NCBI RefSeq assembly: GCF_000499385.1
Contig: NW_013654465.1
Span: 62,001 to 126,000 of the forward strand
Source of the DNA: Eimeria necatrix
Taxonomy: Eukaryota > Apicomplexa > Conoidasida > Eucoccidiorida > Eimeriidae
Direction of reading: 5' to 3'
Length of the DNA: 64,000 nucleotides
Shown here: one piece after another, positions 12,001 to 25,900 of the stretch
Layout: every line of letters begins with the position of its first letter
How positions within the stretch are numbered: the stretch's first letter is position 1
Position numbers and translations under genes: made by a program
The notes under the pieces: generated by a model
What the model was told of the DNA's origin: nothing
Databases searched by the model: none
Seen by the model: the letters and a program-made list of their open reading frames with translations, nothing else

Positions 12001-15000
12001 CTGCAGGAGGCGGAGCAGGCTTGTCGAAAGGTGTTGGGACCTCTTCTGGCTTAGGTAGCGATACAGCAGCTGGAGTTGCAACAGTAGCAGTAGCCGAATC
12101 AGGTGGAGCAGCTGCAGGTCCTAGTCGGGCGCAACTGCAAAAGATGAGGAGGCGCGCTAAACAAGAAGTACTGAAAATTGACAAACAAAGACGAATTGAA
12201 CTTGTCAAGCAGGGGAAAAGTGCTTATGAGCTAAGGGCGCTTGCTGCTGCTGAAGTAAGCTGCTATTGCTTCTGCAGCTGCCGACACAGTTGCTGGTGTA
12301 CCTGTTCACACCCGTACTGTTGTTGCCCCTGCCACAACCGCTAGAGCAACTATTCGTGCCTCTGCTGCTTTTGTTGCTGCATCTAGTGGTGTAGGTGCTG
12401 CAGCTCGTAGATTAATGCTGCGATTACTCCACTGATGATGCTCGCTCGGCTGTTCCTCCCGTCATTTTTTGCTCTTGCTGTTCGGGGAATGGCTGCACAG
12501 CTCAAAGCCTGCATCAAGTGCAGCGACAGAAGCAGAAGCAACACGAAGCGAATGCACTTGAAGTAGACGTCACAATTCCGTATATCGTGGTGTAGACAGA
12601 GTGCACAGCGTGCATTATTGAACGATGAGTCAACGGTTTACTTATTAGTTAATCAGGAAGGGATTGGTGAATGGAAGACTTAGTGAAAAGAGTTCAGTAA
12701 ACACTAATTAATTATCGAATCAGTACATGACATGCTTAGCTACATGGTCTGTTTTTTGCTGCAGGAATTAAGTCGTGAATATCGCATGAGGACTCCTTTA
12801 CAAGAATTTTTGTTGACAGCAGCAGAGTTCGGTGGAGGCCGCCACGCAGAGCTGCTGCAGCAGCTCAATGTCTCTTTCGATTTGGATTTTGAAAAGAGAC
12901 AAATTCATCAGAGAGAACAGGGACAAACAGCGAGGGGTGCGGAGCCACATGGCAGCTGCTGCTGCTGCTTGATTCCGTCCTCGGTGGTGTTTTCGTTGTT
13001 CCTGTTGCTGGGGGTGCTGCTCCTGTATCTTCTTTTTTGTGGTGTTGTGTACGCTAGGTTACTCTTCGCACTGCACCTTGCGAGAGGCATTCTCCGTACT
13101 TGCATTCCCCTCATTCTTGCAACTGCTGTTGCTGCAGGAGGTGCTCCGTTGCTGCACGTGAAGGCTGCGCTGCAGCTGTATGGAGCGTCACCTGTGGCGG
13201 GAAGGCGGGCGCGAGTGGCGATGCTGCGCTTCCATCGCCCAGATCTGCGGTCAAGTTTTGCAAGTGCAAGTAATAGGAAGAGAGGAGCAGCTGCAGCAGA
13301 GAGGCCTTGGGTTGTACTGTGAGCGATTCATCTGGTCACGGAAGTTCCGGTAGTGCCGATGGTGATGGCGGTTGTGGTTTGGGTTATGACGTCTTTCGCC
13401 TTTTCATTTTCCTGTCTGTTCACTTGCCTCCCACGGAGCCTGCTCTGTCTCGCATTTCGGCTATCAGGCACATCTGTCTGCACTCGTTTTTCTCGTTACT
13501 GCTGATGCTGATGTTGTTTATTTCTGCTCACATGGTTTTCACTTCATTTTTAACAAATGCAAATGCCTAATTACTAAATGTACAGCATGCCAGTAAGACA
13601 AAAATGGAAAGCACATGAACTTCAGCGCCACCGTTGTCGATGCTATCCAAAAGAGTAAGAACAGAAAAATTAAGTTGTTGGATTATTCATCATCACTTAT
13701 GGTGAAAATTCAGGCCCCCTTTAAGCAGTGAAGTGCTACGTCGCTCCCCAGAAGGCTCCAACTACATTTCTGTGGAGGACTACGAGGGGGCACCCAGCAG
13801 CGGTGGTGGAGGACATCCTGGAAGCGGCGGCGGCGGGGGCCCCCACCCCTCTTTCTGTTTTTATGCTCCCAAAGATTTAAGCTTAAGTGATGACTGTCCC
13901 TTTGTGCTGCTGGAGCACACAGAGCAGCAGCCGGTAATTATCAACAACCCAGGCATGGCTCTTCGAATCACACGCTATGTTAGGCCGCTGCAGCAGCAAC
14001 ACCAGCAGCAGACTGCAGCCGGCAGTGCGAATCCCAGCAATCAACAAGACAGGATTAGAGCAGAGGAAGAGAGGTTGCAGGTAAAGCATGCTGCTGCTGC
14101 TGCTAATGGCAGCGTTGCTGCCGTTGGTGCTGCTGCCGTTGTTTTGGAAAGCTGGGATGGGCATGGGTTTTTTTGTTTTTGCTGCGGTGGCTGCTGTTCC
14201 GACAAATCCGAGTTAGCTGTTGGCAATGACTCTGCACTAGACACATTGTGTGCTTGGAGCTCACAGCTCCTAGGTAATTACTTGGTCTCACGATTGTTGC
14301 AGTACCTGCTCTTGCTCTTTCGGTAGGGCTCCATGGGTACTTTTGGAGGTTTACGGCTGGTGGAGCAAAACGAAAAGGCGCCCAGTTTGTTTGGGATAGA
14401 CGTGCCCCTTGAACCCGGTAGGTAGCAGCTGCTAGAGCTGGTACTGCTAGCACGGCTGTTGTTGCTGCCGTTGCTTCTGCTGCTGTGGCGCGTTTCTGCT
14501 GCTTTGTCAGCGAGCCCTCCCATAACTGCTCTAGCACTTCATTCCGTGCTTGCTGTGGCGGCCGTTCCGTCACTCTTCCCCCGCTGTCTCTCCTCATGGC
14601 CTTTCTCGCAGCCAAGACGACTATTAGCGCTGTTACTGTTGTTGCTCCTGTGTGGTACGTGTGCTGCTCAGGTGAAGGCCAAGCCGTAGTTGACTGCCCA
14701 CTGTTCAGTGCCCTTGTCTTCCCTCACCCTCAACACCCCCAGCAGCCTCTGGGCCCTGAGGGTCGCTTCAACGACCCTCGCCGAGGAGACTTTCTGTTAA
14801 TTCGCAGAAAAGTTAAGGAGGGATGGAAAGTAAGCTCAGGCGTACACACACTACAATCAACAACACTTCCAACGGCACAATAAGACTCGCAGAAGCATAC
14901 TGAAGTAAAAGGGCAAGCACGCAGATGGCAGGGTTACGGAGAGGTGGAGCAACTGCCTACACCAGCAGCACCAGCAGCTTCTGTTGCGAAATACTTTCCG

Positions 15001-18000
15001 GTTGCTGAGACTTCATCCTTTGTAGCTGTCTTCCAGTCAAAATGTTTTATGGATGTGTGGTGCGTCTGCTTAATTTTGTGAAATTCGGTTAACTGCTGCA
15101 TCTGGTCTGCAAGCACCACAAATGCAATGCAAGCTGTCTCTTTGAAGGGTCTTTCTGGCGCCCTTCTGCTGCTGTTACTGTTGCTTGTGCTGGCGCAGCA
15201 CTACTTGCGTCCCATGGTTTTTTCTCCTCAAGCGATCGCCGCATACCCTACATGCTTCAGCAGCGGCAGCAGCAACAGTAGGGCAACCCTGCTGGGTAGC
15301 GCTGAGAACTGTTGTATATACACCGTGGGGCAGCTCCAGCCCAAAGTGGAGGTCCCGGCTCCGCAGTCAAAGAAGTTGTTGGATGAGAGGAAGCTGCAGT
15401 CAAAGGCGTGGGCACTGAGGTATATAAACATCACGGCATCTTGGCTTCATTGTCACGGTCGCTCTTCTGCTTGCGTTTCTGCCTTCGCCCCTTTGCCCAC
15501 CTTTTTGAATGTTTGCTTTTGCATTTTCGGACGGTTGGTCTCTGCAAAAATTCTTATTTTGTTCCCATCTTGCCCTCAGCAATGATTACCTGTTTGCCAG
15601 TTTCATTGCTCGCTTTTTTCATTATCTTTTCTCCCTGCATGATTCGTCTGCCTCATTCTTTTCTTGTATGCTTCACCTATAATTCCTAATCCACCACAGG
15701 CCAAAAGACAACAAAGCAAATTAGATACACAAACTAGTTACTTTGTTCGCATGCTGCTCATGTTGTCTCCGTGCAATTCGCCAGTGTTGTACTTTGGACA
15801 CTTTGGGCAGTGGCATGCATTACAATGCGCAGAATAAGGCGCAACGTAGTGTAGCACTAACCCCTGCAGAGCATGAAAGGTACTATAAATGTTTATGCAT
15901 GTACAGTACAAGCGTTAAGTGTATATTTGTCTGTTCATTCAGGTACGTTAATGATACCGGGATTACGGAAATGAAGCGCGTGAAAGAATGCATCAAAGCC
16001 CGCTTTTGTCCCCCTGTGATAGAGAAGGAGGTGGCTCAGTTGCTGAAGCAGCTGAGCCCCATTGCCCCTCACCGCCTGCCGATGCTTCCTGAGGCGTCCA
16101 TTATATCTATTATATCACCAGAGACAGTCTGCTCATTAGAAACAGCCCATGCAGCTTGGTATAGACTCAGAGCAGTTGGGATTGTATCCCTCACCAGTCC
16201 CGAGGGGCTCAGCAGCGCATGTGCCTATGTCGAGGCAGAGGAGCGTCAGCAGCAGCAAGCAGCGTTGACCGCACGTAGGAGGCTCCGGCAGCTGCAACAA
16301 CAGCAGCAGCAGCGTCGGGAGGCTCTCGGGATTCTCAGTGACGGTGCTGCTGCTGCTGCTGCTGCCGAGCAGAAGCAATTGCAGCAGCTGCTACTGCAGC
16401 TGAGCAACAGCTGCGCAGGCCGTCGATATTCTCCATTAATTCGATTTATTGAGGAGCTTCTTTTGTCGGTCCCTTGGCAGACCACCAAAGAATGCAAAGA
16501 GGTGCTGCAGAACAAGGGCTCAGCTCAGTTCCTGCTAACGGGGTTTGGGGATCCCTCATGCGGGCGGGGTGAGGGAGTTGCGCTGCTGAAGCGTGGAAGC
16601 AGGAGTCGCAGCAGCAACAGCAGCAACCCACTTGCAGTGCAGCAGCAGCTTAGGAGGCATGCAGCAGGAGGCATTGCAGGTACAGTTGATGACTTGCGCA
16701 AGCTCGGCATGATGGAACTTAGAGCGAGGCTACTGCAGTACGGGCTAAGTGATGCGGTCATCAGGACCCTGCCCAGGTACTTCTACTGGAGAAGCTGTCG
16801 CTGCAGCAGAACGAGCAGGAGGAATAGCAGCAACAAAAAGAGTAGCCAGAGTGAAGGTAGCAGGAGTGGCAGAAGGAATACAACGGGATCTTTAGTGACA
16901 GCAGGTGATGCATTAGCAGCATTCGCACCAAAATGATGGATTTCATCAAGAGAAATGACAGTTTTGTATACCTATTGTTTATTATTCGTTACTACATAGG
17001 TGGGATCAAGTAGCCCTTGTGCGTCAGTACCGAGATGGATTTGGGGCTGAAGATGGGGGCAGCAAGGGTCGCGGCGCTGGTGTTCGACTACCTGCAGAAG
17101 AGTACGAAGCAAAGCTCAGCAGCATATTAAGAAAGCAGCAGGCGGCGTTAAGAGCGGATGAGCCCAATGTAACAGACACAGACGATGACATGCAGCCAGT
17201 CACACCCCAGCAGCAGCCGCAGCAGCAAGTGAATGCAGGCACAGTGGCAACGGCAGCAGCGGGGACAGGAGCTGCAGTGGGGAGTGCAGCAGCAGCGGCA
17301 GCAGCCGGGCAGAAGCACGGCACAGCAGGGGAGGATGTTGCAGACGCTCTTTTTGCTGGCTGTGAGGAATCTGACCATGAGGTGAAAGCCACTCCCTACA
17401 CCCATTAGCTGAAGCTGACTAAACGCGGGCGATAGTTTGGCAAGTGGGGTTCACAGCTGTACGGCAGCAGCAACACAAGCACACGTCCAAACAGCCCGGC
17501 TTGTTTCTTTGTGAGGTAGAGTGTGTAAAGAATGCAGAGGGCCCTGGTGTCTAGGGTTCAGGGGGTGGGGTTAAAATGTCTTGCTTTGCTGCAGCAAGCA
17601 GATGAGACGGAACTTGAAATGAGAGAACTTCAGGTCCTGAGAGACCGCCAGGAGGCCCGGAGCCAGCGGCCAATGACACAGGAGGAGCAACTGCGGGCTG
17701 AAGCAACAGTAAACCTGGAACTCTAAATGCCGATTTATGAACTCTTCCGCATCGGTTGCCGCTGTTGCCTGAGCTTCCGGTAGTTTCTTCTTCATCACAT
17801 TCTCAGTCACTACTTTGTGCATTCCATTCAGTATACCAAAAGCCTCTGCTTTGCACCTTCAAACTGTAAAAGTTGATTTGGGCTTTGTTTTTGTTGCAGG
17901 TGCGGGCTGTCCCCTGCCTTCGATGGACCCGAAAGAGGAGGCAGCAAGTAGGGGACACCTTTGCTTCAGATAGGTGCATATTGATTTATGGTGCTGAAAA

Positions 18001-19936
18001 TATTAAGGCCTTCTTAGCATGGAGAGACCAAAGACTGGCCAAGAAACGACAGGTAGGGTCGAAAAGTAGTCCTCCAGGGTGCCGGAGGTACTAGACACAT
18101 GGGTAGAAGGCTAATCGGGTAGAGGATAAACGCAAGAGCTGAGCTGAAGATCCGCACTTCTCGCCACCGCTGCGTGATAACTACAGAATCATGTTTTGAT
18201 GCTTAAACTTCAAACGTCAAGATTTAAGTACGTGTCCCCCTCTCAGCGCCAAATGAGTGCCGTCCACTCAAAGGAGGCCCTTGCAGGCAAGCGAATCTGC
18301 AGAGCTTGTGGACGGCCCGGACACATCGCCTCAAACGTGGTACGTGATCATAGCTTACGATGTAGGGTTTGGGACTCGGGTTTCACAGCTCAGAAGAGAA
18401 GTCTGATACTCTACTCCTTCCAAGGTAGAGCTGTTGGATTGGGAGAATATGCCTGATTTAAAGAACTGATAGGGGATCTAAGAATTTGGACTGGAAGTTT
18501 TCAAAGGATAAGGGAGCTTCCGCGATAACTTAAACTTTGGTGTGTAGTAGACTATAGAACTTCGGATTCAGGCGTTAAGGCGGTTGTATTGAAGAGATCA
18601 AGAGACTGAGCCAACTCCACACTTGTCAACGTGTTCTTGCAATTAGGTACTGTGTGGTGGCAGGTGACCTCGCCTGCACGCATTTGATGAGGGCTTGTGC
18701 GTAGGGCTTTAGAATTTATGACTTGTGTCTTTCAGAATTGTCCGTTATACCGTGGCCCCAAACGTTTGGGGTCAACGTTGGGTGAGATGGTTGGAAAGCG
18801 GAAAAAGAGGCGAACAGCAGACAGCGACATAGATTTGAGTGTTGCAGCAGAGCTGGGCATGGAAGGCTCGCTGTGCAGCAGCAGCACAAGGCGAGGGCGC
18901 GGTGCTGCTGCTGCTGCCTCTGCTGTTGCTGGAGGTGCTGGCGCTTACAGTAGTGACAGCAGCGAAGGGGAAGGAGAGGAAGAAGAGGGCTTCGCTGCTT
19001 CTGGAGGAGCAGCAGCAGATGGGGATTCTTTTGACAGCGCAGATGGCGATGAACTTTACTCTGACAATGATTTAGAGCTGAACAGACATCCGAAGAGCGC
19101 GCTGTCAAGGTCTAGCCGGTCTCTAAGCGGTCGCAGGAGAGGCAACAGCAGGAGACAAGCAGCAGCAGAGAGAGCAGCTGCAGCAGCGGCGGCACAGCAC
19201 CCTATTGATGCTCTCAATGTCTCATTTGCAAGGGTCGTGAATCTGCTGCTGCAGCAGCAAACGTTCAAGGTGTGCAAAGGTTAAGCCGCAAACTCCGGAG
19301 AAAAGCACTGAATACCAGGTTTTTCTGGGCGCGCCTGGTGCTTTAACTGTGCATTTGCTTTACTTGTTGCTGAGCCGTAAACTGTATTCGCTGTGTCCTG
19401 ATGGGGCTCGCGTAGCTGGCCCCGCCACTCTTCCACCTTTGCCGTCTTTAGGAGGGTCAAGGGCTCCTGATCAAGTGGTTCTTTATACGGTGACAGGGTT
19501 TGGGGTTTGGGTTTGTGTGCAGCCTTTTGTTAGTCGCGTGGACGACCGTGTGGCGCCTGGCTACTCTACAGTGGTAAAACGACCGATGTTCTTACGTCGG
19601 ATCTTGAGTAAATGCAGAGAGCGTCAGTACCATTCCCTGTCATCATTTAAGGAGGACATAGACTTGATCGTATCTAACTGCTTCCTCTTCAATCCGCCAG
19701 GCTCCCCTTCCGCATGGCTTAGAGACAGAGCCTTGCAACTGCAGCAGCTAGCTATGCAGCGCCTAGCGGACCAACCGGAAATTGCGGAGTACGAAGCAGC
19801 AATTGCGCAGAGCTCCTACTCTGTGCTGCAGCATCAGCAGTCGCAGTATCAGCAGTATCCATACCAGCGGCGACAGCAGTACCAGCAGCAGTACCAGCAG
19901 CAGCAGCTTCAAGGGTTTGGAATGGATGAAGACTGA
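9082..19936 (+). CDS. TAF1: Transcription initiation factor TFIID subunit 1 (TAF1)
   Basis: Largest TFIID subunit, the nuclear scaffold that recruits RNA polymerase II to promoters. Suggested exons: 9082-11024, 11276-11783, 11955-12254, 12765-12936, 13138-13249, 13729-14080, 14327-14417, 14672-14829, 15199-15419, 15943-16776, 17000-17381, 17595-17708, 17900-18052, 18247-18339, 18736-19269, 19523-19936. Phases agree throughout (about 2126 aa). The conserved central domain (DUF3591) is clear: LRFHRPDLR, DCPFVLLEHTEQQPVI, PLFSALVFPH, GDFLLIRRK, VPWQTTKECKEVL, LLTGFGDPSCGRGEGVALLK and GTVDDLRKLGM match human TAF1 blocks in order. Then comes a CCHC knuckle (CRACGRPGH, closed by NCPLY across a splice) and one bromodomain near residues 1966-2085, with the acetyl-lysine Asn in CFLFNPPGS. 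The N-terminal 650 residues are mostly Gln/Ala/Ser repeats with acidic islands. The acceptor at 11276 and the donor at 13250 are the weakest splice choices. Confidence 0.9.
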
Positions 19937-21404
19937 AGTGTGCAGACACCGCAGCGTGGTGCTGCTGCAGACATTACCGCGGCAGCGTTACTTCATGGCT
20001 CTTTTTTTTCAAGATGAAGTGGAGTAACTGTGCATTCGCGCTCATGAGAGACACTGATAGCATAGCAACGGAAAGATTAGTAGTAGAAAGGGCAGCAGAA
20101 AATTGGAGGAATAGGGACAGACCCAAAGCGGGGCCCAGGAAAAATGCACGTAGGCATGGACGAGAAGGTAAACACATGAGGGGAAACAGGAATTGCAAAT
20201 GTAGCTGCATAGGGAGCAACCCACAGTAACTTTTGCCCGGCATTTCTCGCGTCGTTTAGGAATATCATTCAACACTATCAGTTCAGATCAGTTCAACAGG
20301 TTCGCCTTATATCCAGAGCAGTCAAACTGGAGCTGACTGAGAAGGGCTCGGTCAAGACAGCGGCTCCAAATCGAGGGACGGTCACTGCAAATCTGTAATA
20401 GGACGACGATTTTAGCAGCAAACGTATTCATTTATAGGTATTATATGATATGGGGTTCTTCAGAGAATTGGAATTATCCCTATATGGGTAATTTTGAGTG
20501 CAGGAAGCCTCCAAAGAATCTGGTTACGTTCCGCGCTTTCACCGCGCGGGGGTGTCAATAGATGGTTCGTTTGATTTACATTTAATTGAACTAAAGTACT
20601 CAATAAACTTTTAACAATATTAAATAACCAATTGGTCTCGCTGTTAGCTTTCTAGTATCATGAGAGCTTCTCCTTCAGTTGCTGCCACTGAAACTAAGGA
20701 AGACGAACTGTCGGCACAGCCTGTGGCTTTGCCAGCTTTCTGTCGCTTCTGTGTCCTGTGAATGCATTTAGGATCATAGGATCACATTTTTTATAATTAT
20801 CTGCTAAAGCAAAACAAAACAGTCCCCGTGAAGTCCCCGAACTCTCACACTCAACGACGGCACACAGCATGTGTCAGTGAGTGTTTGAGGTTGCTAAGCG
20901 AACTGCCTGTTCCCAGTACTTCGGTTAATTCTTCATTTGGGGCTTATATAGGCCTGACGAAATAGGCTCCCTTTAACCTTTTTGCCATGCTGTCTGCGTG
21001 GCGCTGCCGCGCTGTGGTTGGCTTGGTGTGGACTGTCGTGTTTGGTGTGTACATCATTCTGTGGTTATCTCTCTCCCCCTTCTACGGGGGGCTCCCGGCG
21101 TTTGCTTTCCTGTTCCCGAGGCCTCTTGTTGCCATTGTTGCAGCTTCTGGGGCTTTCGCTCTTTTCCTTGCAGCTGCACTTGCAACAGCTGGCGCCCTTA
21201 TGACCTCTTCGGGGCTGCGGCAGCAAGAGGAGCACACTTGTAAATGCCACCTGTTTGTTGCAGAGAGGAAACATATAAGGTAAACTTCGAAAATCGGGAC
21301 GCTAGGCGTTGTTGAGCGTATCACACTGCACACCCCTGCACAGCCAGACAAGGCCAGGCAAGCAAGCATAGGAACAGTGAAAGAACAAGAAGACCCACGC
21401 TGTA
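19937..21404. other. Intergenic; possible upstream membrane exon at 20987-21239
   Basis: Marks the change from CAG-rich to repeat-poor DNA. One ATG frame at 20987 encodes two hydrophobic stretches (GLVWTVVFGVYIILWLSLS, then LVAIVAASGAFALFLAAALA). A GTAAAT donor after 21239 and an acceptor at 21419-21420 would join it in phase to the PAQR-family gene, replacing that gene's first few residues. Whether it is used cannot be decided by eye. Nothing else is recognisable. Confidence 0.4.
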
Positions 21405-22915
21405 ATGGCTCCTCCCACAGGCCTAACTGACGGGGCTATTGCTAAGCAGACCCCCAGTAGCCCCATTGGAGGCCCGACTGCGGCTGAAATCGCCCCCGTC
21501 GATCCTGTCGGCGGGCCCTCACTGGGCCCTAAGCGGCGGTTGTCTCACGCGGGCTCTGTTTCGGACACTTCAGGGGCGTCCACGTCCTCTGCAGGCTCCC
21601 CTGTAGCAGCCTGTGCTGCGAAGAGCCCTAAGCCTGTCAAGTATAGGTCCATATCATCCACAGATGTTCGTGAAGCACGTCCTGCTTCCACAGCAGCAGC
21701 AACAGCAAGATCGGGGGATGGGGAGGTGGTCGTGCTTGTGCGTCCGAAGTTGCGGGGCAAGATCCACTTGATGCTTCTGTTTCTGGCCCCTATTTGGACG
21801 CTGTTGCTGCTGAACGCTTGTAGGAGCCTCCTTAGTTTCGTTGCTGCTGCTGTCAGTTGCCTTTCGTTCCTCGCGAATTTTGCCGCAAGCGCGCTGCTGC
21901 ACAGCGGAAGCTTTGGTCCCCAGTGGAGCTCTCTTTTTGTTAAACTGGATCATGCAGGTAAGAATTCAACTGTATTTACATTTAGGTCTGCTCGTTTTTA
22001 TTCTTTACGTTTGCTGGGTTTTCTGGTCGATTAGTCTGCCCCCAGCTTGTAGCTAGGTCGGTTGGAAACATTTCTTTTCTAGCTTTTGCATATAGTGGTC
22101 ATTTTTATCTTGCTCAGCATTTCGTTCAAAGAGGTTGTGCCGTGTTGTTGTTTCCTGCTTAGTCTGTTGTGCTGTTGTGTTCCTTTCCTAGTTGTTCTCT
22201 TTGCTTCCTGTTTATGTTTAGCCCATTGTATTTTTCATTTTATACACCGTGTGCCCGCGAGAGTTTCCGGCTATGGCGTAGAATTTAGGACTTTGTGTTT
22301 GTTTCAGGTATCTTTGTGGTTATCAGCAGTTGCACAACTCCCATTCCTCTCTTGCTGCTGGACTTTTGGCCCTCTGTGCTGCTCCTGTCTGTACAGGGCC
22401 TTGCAACACTCTACGGTAAGTCTGTGCACAAGTACATTTCTGCACGATTTAGTCTTCGTTTTCTTTTCATTGAGGTCGCTGAGCTTTTTTTGTTTTCCAC
22501 AGTGGCTTGTGCTGCCCCCACATTTGTGGCGAGTTTCTTAACTAGGAGTACGGTTGATCCTTCCGTGTTCATTATTTCAGGCTTTTGGACCATCCTGTTC
22601 GGCAATTTGTCATCAGGAGCTCGCCAGCGCCGGGCCTTAACATATATATTGATAGGTTTACTGCATGCATGCTTCCTAAGGGTTTACATCTCAGTCTTAA
22701 CCCTTAAGGAATTCAGCCTGGTTATATTTCTTGCTCTTTTTTATATTATAGGCGCTCTGGTGTATGGACACCAGTGGCCAGATCCCTTCCCATCTCTCTT
22801 CGGTTTCCATGAGCTCTTTCATCTGTTCTGCTGCATCAGTTTCGTGCTCACGCTGTGGCTTAATTACGAAGTCATCAGCAGAGCTGAAAGCAGTATGAAG
22901 AGCAGTAGCAGTTGA
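21405..22915 (+). CDS. PAQR / HlyIII-family seven-helix membrane protein
   Basis: Suggested exons 21405-21957, 22308-22415 and 22503-22915 (357 aa). After a Ser/Pro-rich cytosolic-type N-terminus of about 120 residues, seven hydrophobic helices follow. Family signatures are intact. The motif SALLHS (His166) is followed by KLDHAGIFVVI (Asp182-His183), with the LDHAG block rebuilt exactly across the first intron. HELFHLF (His323 and His327, four apart) lies in the last helix. In adiponectin-receptor relatives the corresponding residues bind a zinc ion in the membrane, and some members act as ceramidases. The substrate here is unknown, and the historical name haemolysin III is no evidence of lytic activity. 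The second intron is 87 bp, a multiple of three with no stop, so it could be retained. The ATG at 21405 gives a complete seven-helix protein; a longer N-terminus from 20987 is possible. Confidence 0.85.
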
Positions 22916-25900
22916 GGGATGCGGACGCATGGATGCATGCAAAAGTGCATACATGCATGCTTATTTTAGTGCGTGTATATATATATATATAATATGCATG
23001 CGCTCACCGCTAGGGAGGCGTAGAAGTGGAGGGCTGTCGATGCACTCAAAACTTGCTTGCATGCATGCGGATAGCTGCGCTGATTGAGCCTTCTGTTAAT
23101 GTATTTTTATTGCCGAATTGGGTGTATTTTTATTTTTGCATCACTCCAGAATTTGCCTGCATAATCACTACAGAGCATTAGGATGAGCCGGCAACAAGAA
23201 TTAACGCATCAGCGCAGTTTTACTAGTCTTTTCGTTATATTTTACTTTCATTGGCGGAAGTGAGAGGTCCTCCCTTCTCTGGAGGCTCCAGGTAACTAAA
23301 CACCTGGCGTCCGCAAGTAAAACGCTCACTTCATCATTCCTATTGTTCCGACGGTTTCGGTTATTGTTGCTTCTTGTATAGCTGCTTTTCATGTTACGCT
23401 GCTGCTGTGGGTACTATGTAGCAGTGGCAGACAGTGGACCTGCACTAGGATTTTGGTGGGAGCGTTGCTTCCGCTAGTAGTGACGTCATTATTATTTGCT
23501 GATTCTCGAGGCATGTCTGTAGCGGAAATAAGGGGGCACAGGCAACACTGTTTATTTGCCTGAACTAGTTTACATGCTTACGGTGGTTCGACGCACTGCA
23601 CCCAGGCAGCAACAAGGGGACACAGCGCGTGGCCGCTACTTCGGTTTGGAGCTTAGGGCTTGCGACTTCGGGTTCATGGTTTCCATTCCCGTTGTGCTGG
23701 TATGATGTTGCATTTTTGTCTCTACGGCGGAGGAGACTAGTAGCAGAATACGAATCTTGCATCAATGTGTAATACTGTTCATCTTATCTGGTAAATTACA
23801 TCATAGCTGCATGGTAGTGATAGCAACGCAGTATCCATTTCTAGATTAGGCGACTGGATAGCGAGGGTCTGCTGCGAACAGTCGTTGGAGCGATGCTTGT
23901 TTGGACGAGTAGACTCTTGCTCAGAGGCATGTTGTAAATTGTAGGCAGCACCTCCGAAACCAGCAGCTGGCGTAATGGCCAAACAGCGAAAGAGAAAAGC
24001 AGGCCGTTAGGTGATGCCTTGGTTCGCGACCGACTGCGGTAGCTCACAGGCTCCAAGCATACAATTGCTCCCTATGGTATATATACATATATACCTATAC
24101 TATTGCTCCTTATGGCGACTAGGCGCGGTCTTCTGTTCTCCGTCCCCATGAGTTCGCCACAGGCAACGGCAGGATGCGAACTTGAACGATTCGTGCCTGT
24201 TTTGAACACTGTTCAGCAGGCTGTCTGGTGGACGCGATGGTGAGCTGATACAAATTCCAGTAGGCTTTAGAGATTACTGCCGAAATCCAGGCATATCTGC
24301 TTCTATGCAGTCGTGTGGATAAGGGATATTCGTCGTCGGCAGGACTCTGAACACGGTGAGCCTTTAACTGCGTGGGCGTTGAGTACCGTGTGCTTCTTTT
24401 CCTTTTAAGGTGTTCGCAGAAGGTAACATTTCTGTAAGGAGAGTGAGAGCGTGAGCTTACGTCCTGCATGCTTCCCAGTGGGCTGTTTTGCGCACGGTCT
24501 TCTGGAATACAGGGTTCATATATGTATGACTGTACATCTTCTAGGTCGATCCTCTCTGGTGCCCCTCTGGTGACAGTTTGTTGAGATTCCCAAATCATAT
24601 GTTTGGTCGCTCGAAAGCTTTGTAGCCGAAGCTCTGCTTTTTTATTTCCCCAGTTGACGTCCCGCACTCAAGCATGCTATTTCTCATAGAGTTTTAGCAA
24701 ACCTAGCAGGAGCAGGCGAAGTCAGAATTCACGAAAGCTTGAACGCAGCTGTATCTTGCTATTCACAGAAGCCTTGAGTTACCGCTGTGAGTATTCCACT
24801 TCTCTTTGATACTGTAGGTAGCTTCCACCTTACGCGAGCTCCGCACTCAACTCAGATAACTATTGGTCTTTTTCCTCAGCCTCGTGACCTACCGTCGTGC
24901 TGGCCGTTTACGGAAGTTTTTTGACTAAGCTGTATTCTTTTTCCGTGCACTCAAAGACAATAACAAGCAACCATCCGAACGCTTCATTTTCGCCAGACAA
25001 TATCATGATGCAGTAGGGCTTCCTCCACCAATGCTCACATTGTGGGAGGTTACACGGGAGTTCAGTTCTCCGTATAGATTGCAGCCAAGTTGAGTCGATG
25101 GGAATGGAATTCGTTAGCCAGGAATTGTACTGTTATCAGAGTAGCTATCTTTTCCTGTCTAAAATTGCTGCCGAATGCTGATTGGAAAGAATGCAAGGTG
25201 AAATTAGGTGCGGGCAAGTATCACACCAATCCAAATTCTAACTACAGTGCGTCCCAGTGAGGCAGTACAACGCGCAGTTTAAGTAAAAATGAGTCATTTG
25301 TTACTTTGAATTGCGTTGCGTAGGTGCCCACGGCAGGCAAAGGTTCACCAGAATTAGCTCCTACAATCAGAGTAATGCCTTTGATTACCTTCACAACACA
25401 GCGCCGCATTCAAGCTGCATACTGTCATAGTTTCACCCACTAAGGGGCAGCATTCACAACCCCTCATGTACAAAAGGAACGCCGAGCTCGAGCCCGTGTA
25501 GAGCCCGTGAGAAACTAGTCCTCCTCTCCCCGCACGAGGCTGCTCAAGAGTCTACTCGTGGTAAGAAGCCACGGTCCAAGCTTTTAAAGAGCGCCTCTAC
25601 TTCAGCTTATAGGGTGGTAGCTAAATTTGACATGTGGCATCTGATATAGGAGGTTATGCGTGCAGGCTAAGCGGCCTGTAAGCTCCAGCGCAACAAGGGC
25701 CCGCCTTAGTAAAAAACGAAGGGAAGTAACTGCCGACAGGAGATGACAAGCGTAAACTTGGGGAGCTCCAAAAGGCGCGGAACATCGCAAGACACTAGAA
25801 AGCGGGCCGCCTGTTGGGAGGGTGCGATTACTTTGTGTGCCGGGCCTCCACCTCGAACGCTTGCTCCCTGGGACCCTACTCAACTTCGACATCGCCCCCG

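Noticed and set aside
24119..24667. Minus-strand ORF of 182 codons in the long intergenic region
   Set aside because: No domain, no plausible splice partners and no homology that I recognise. Its length is within chance for 4.6 kb of this composition.
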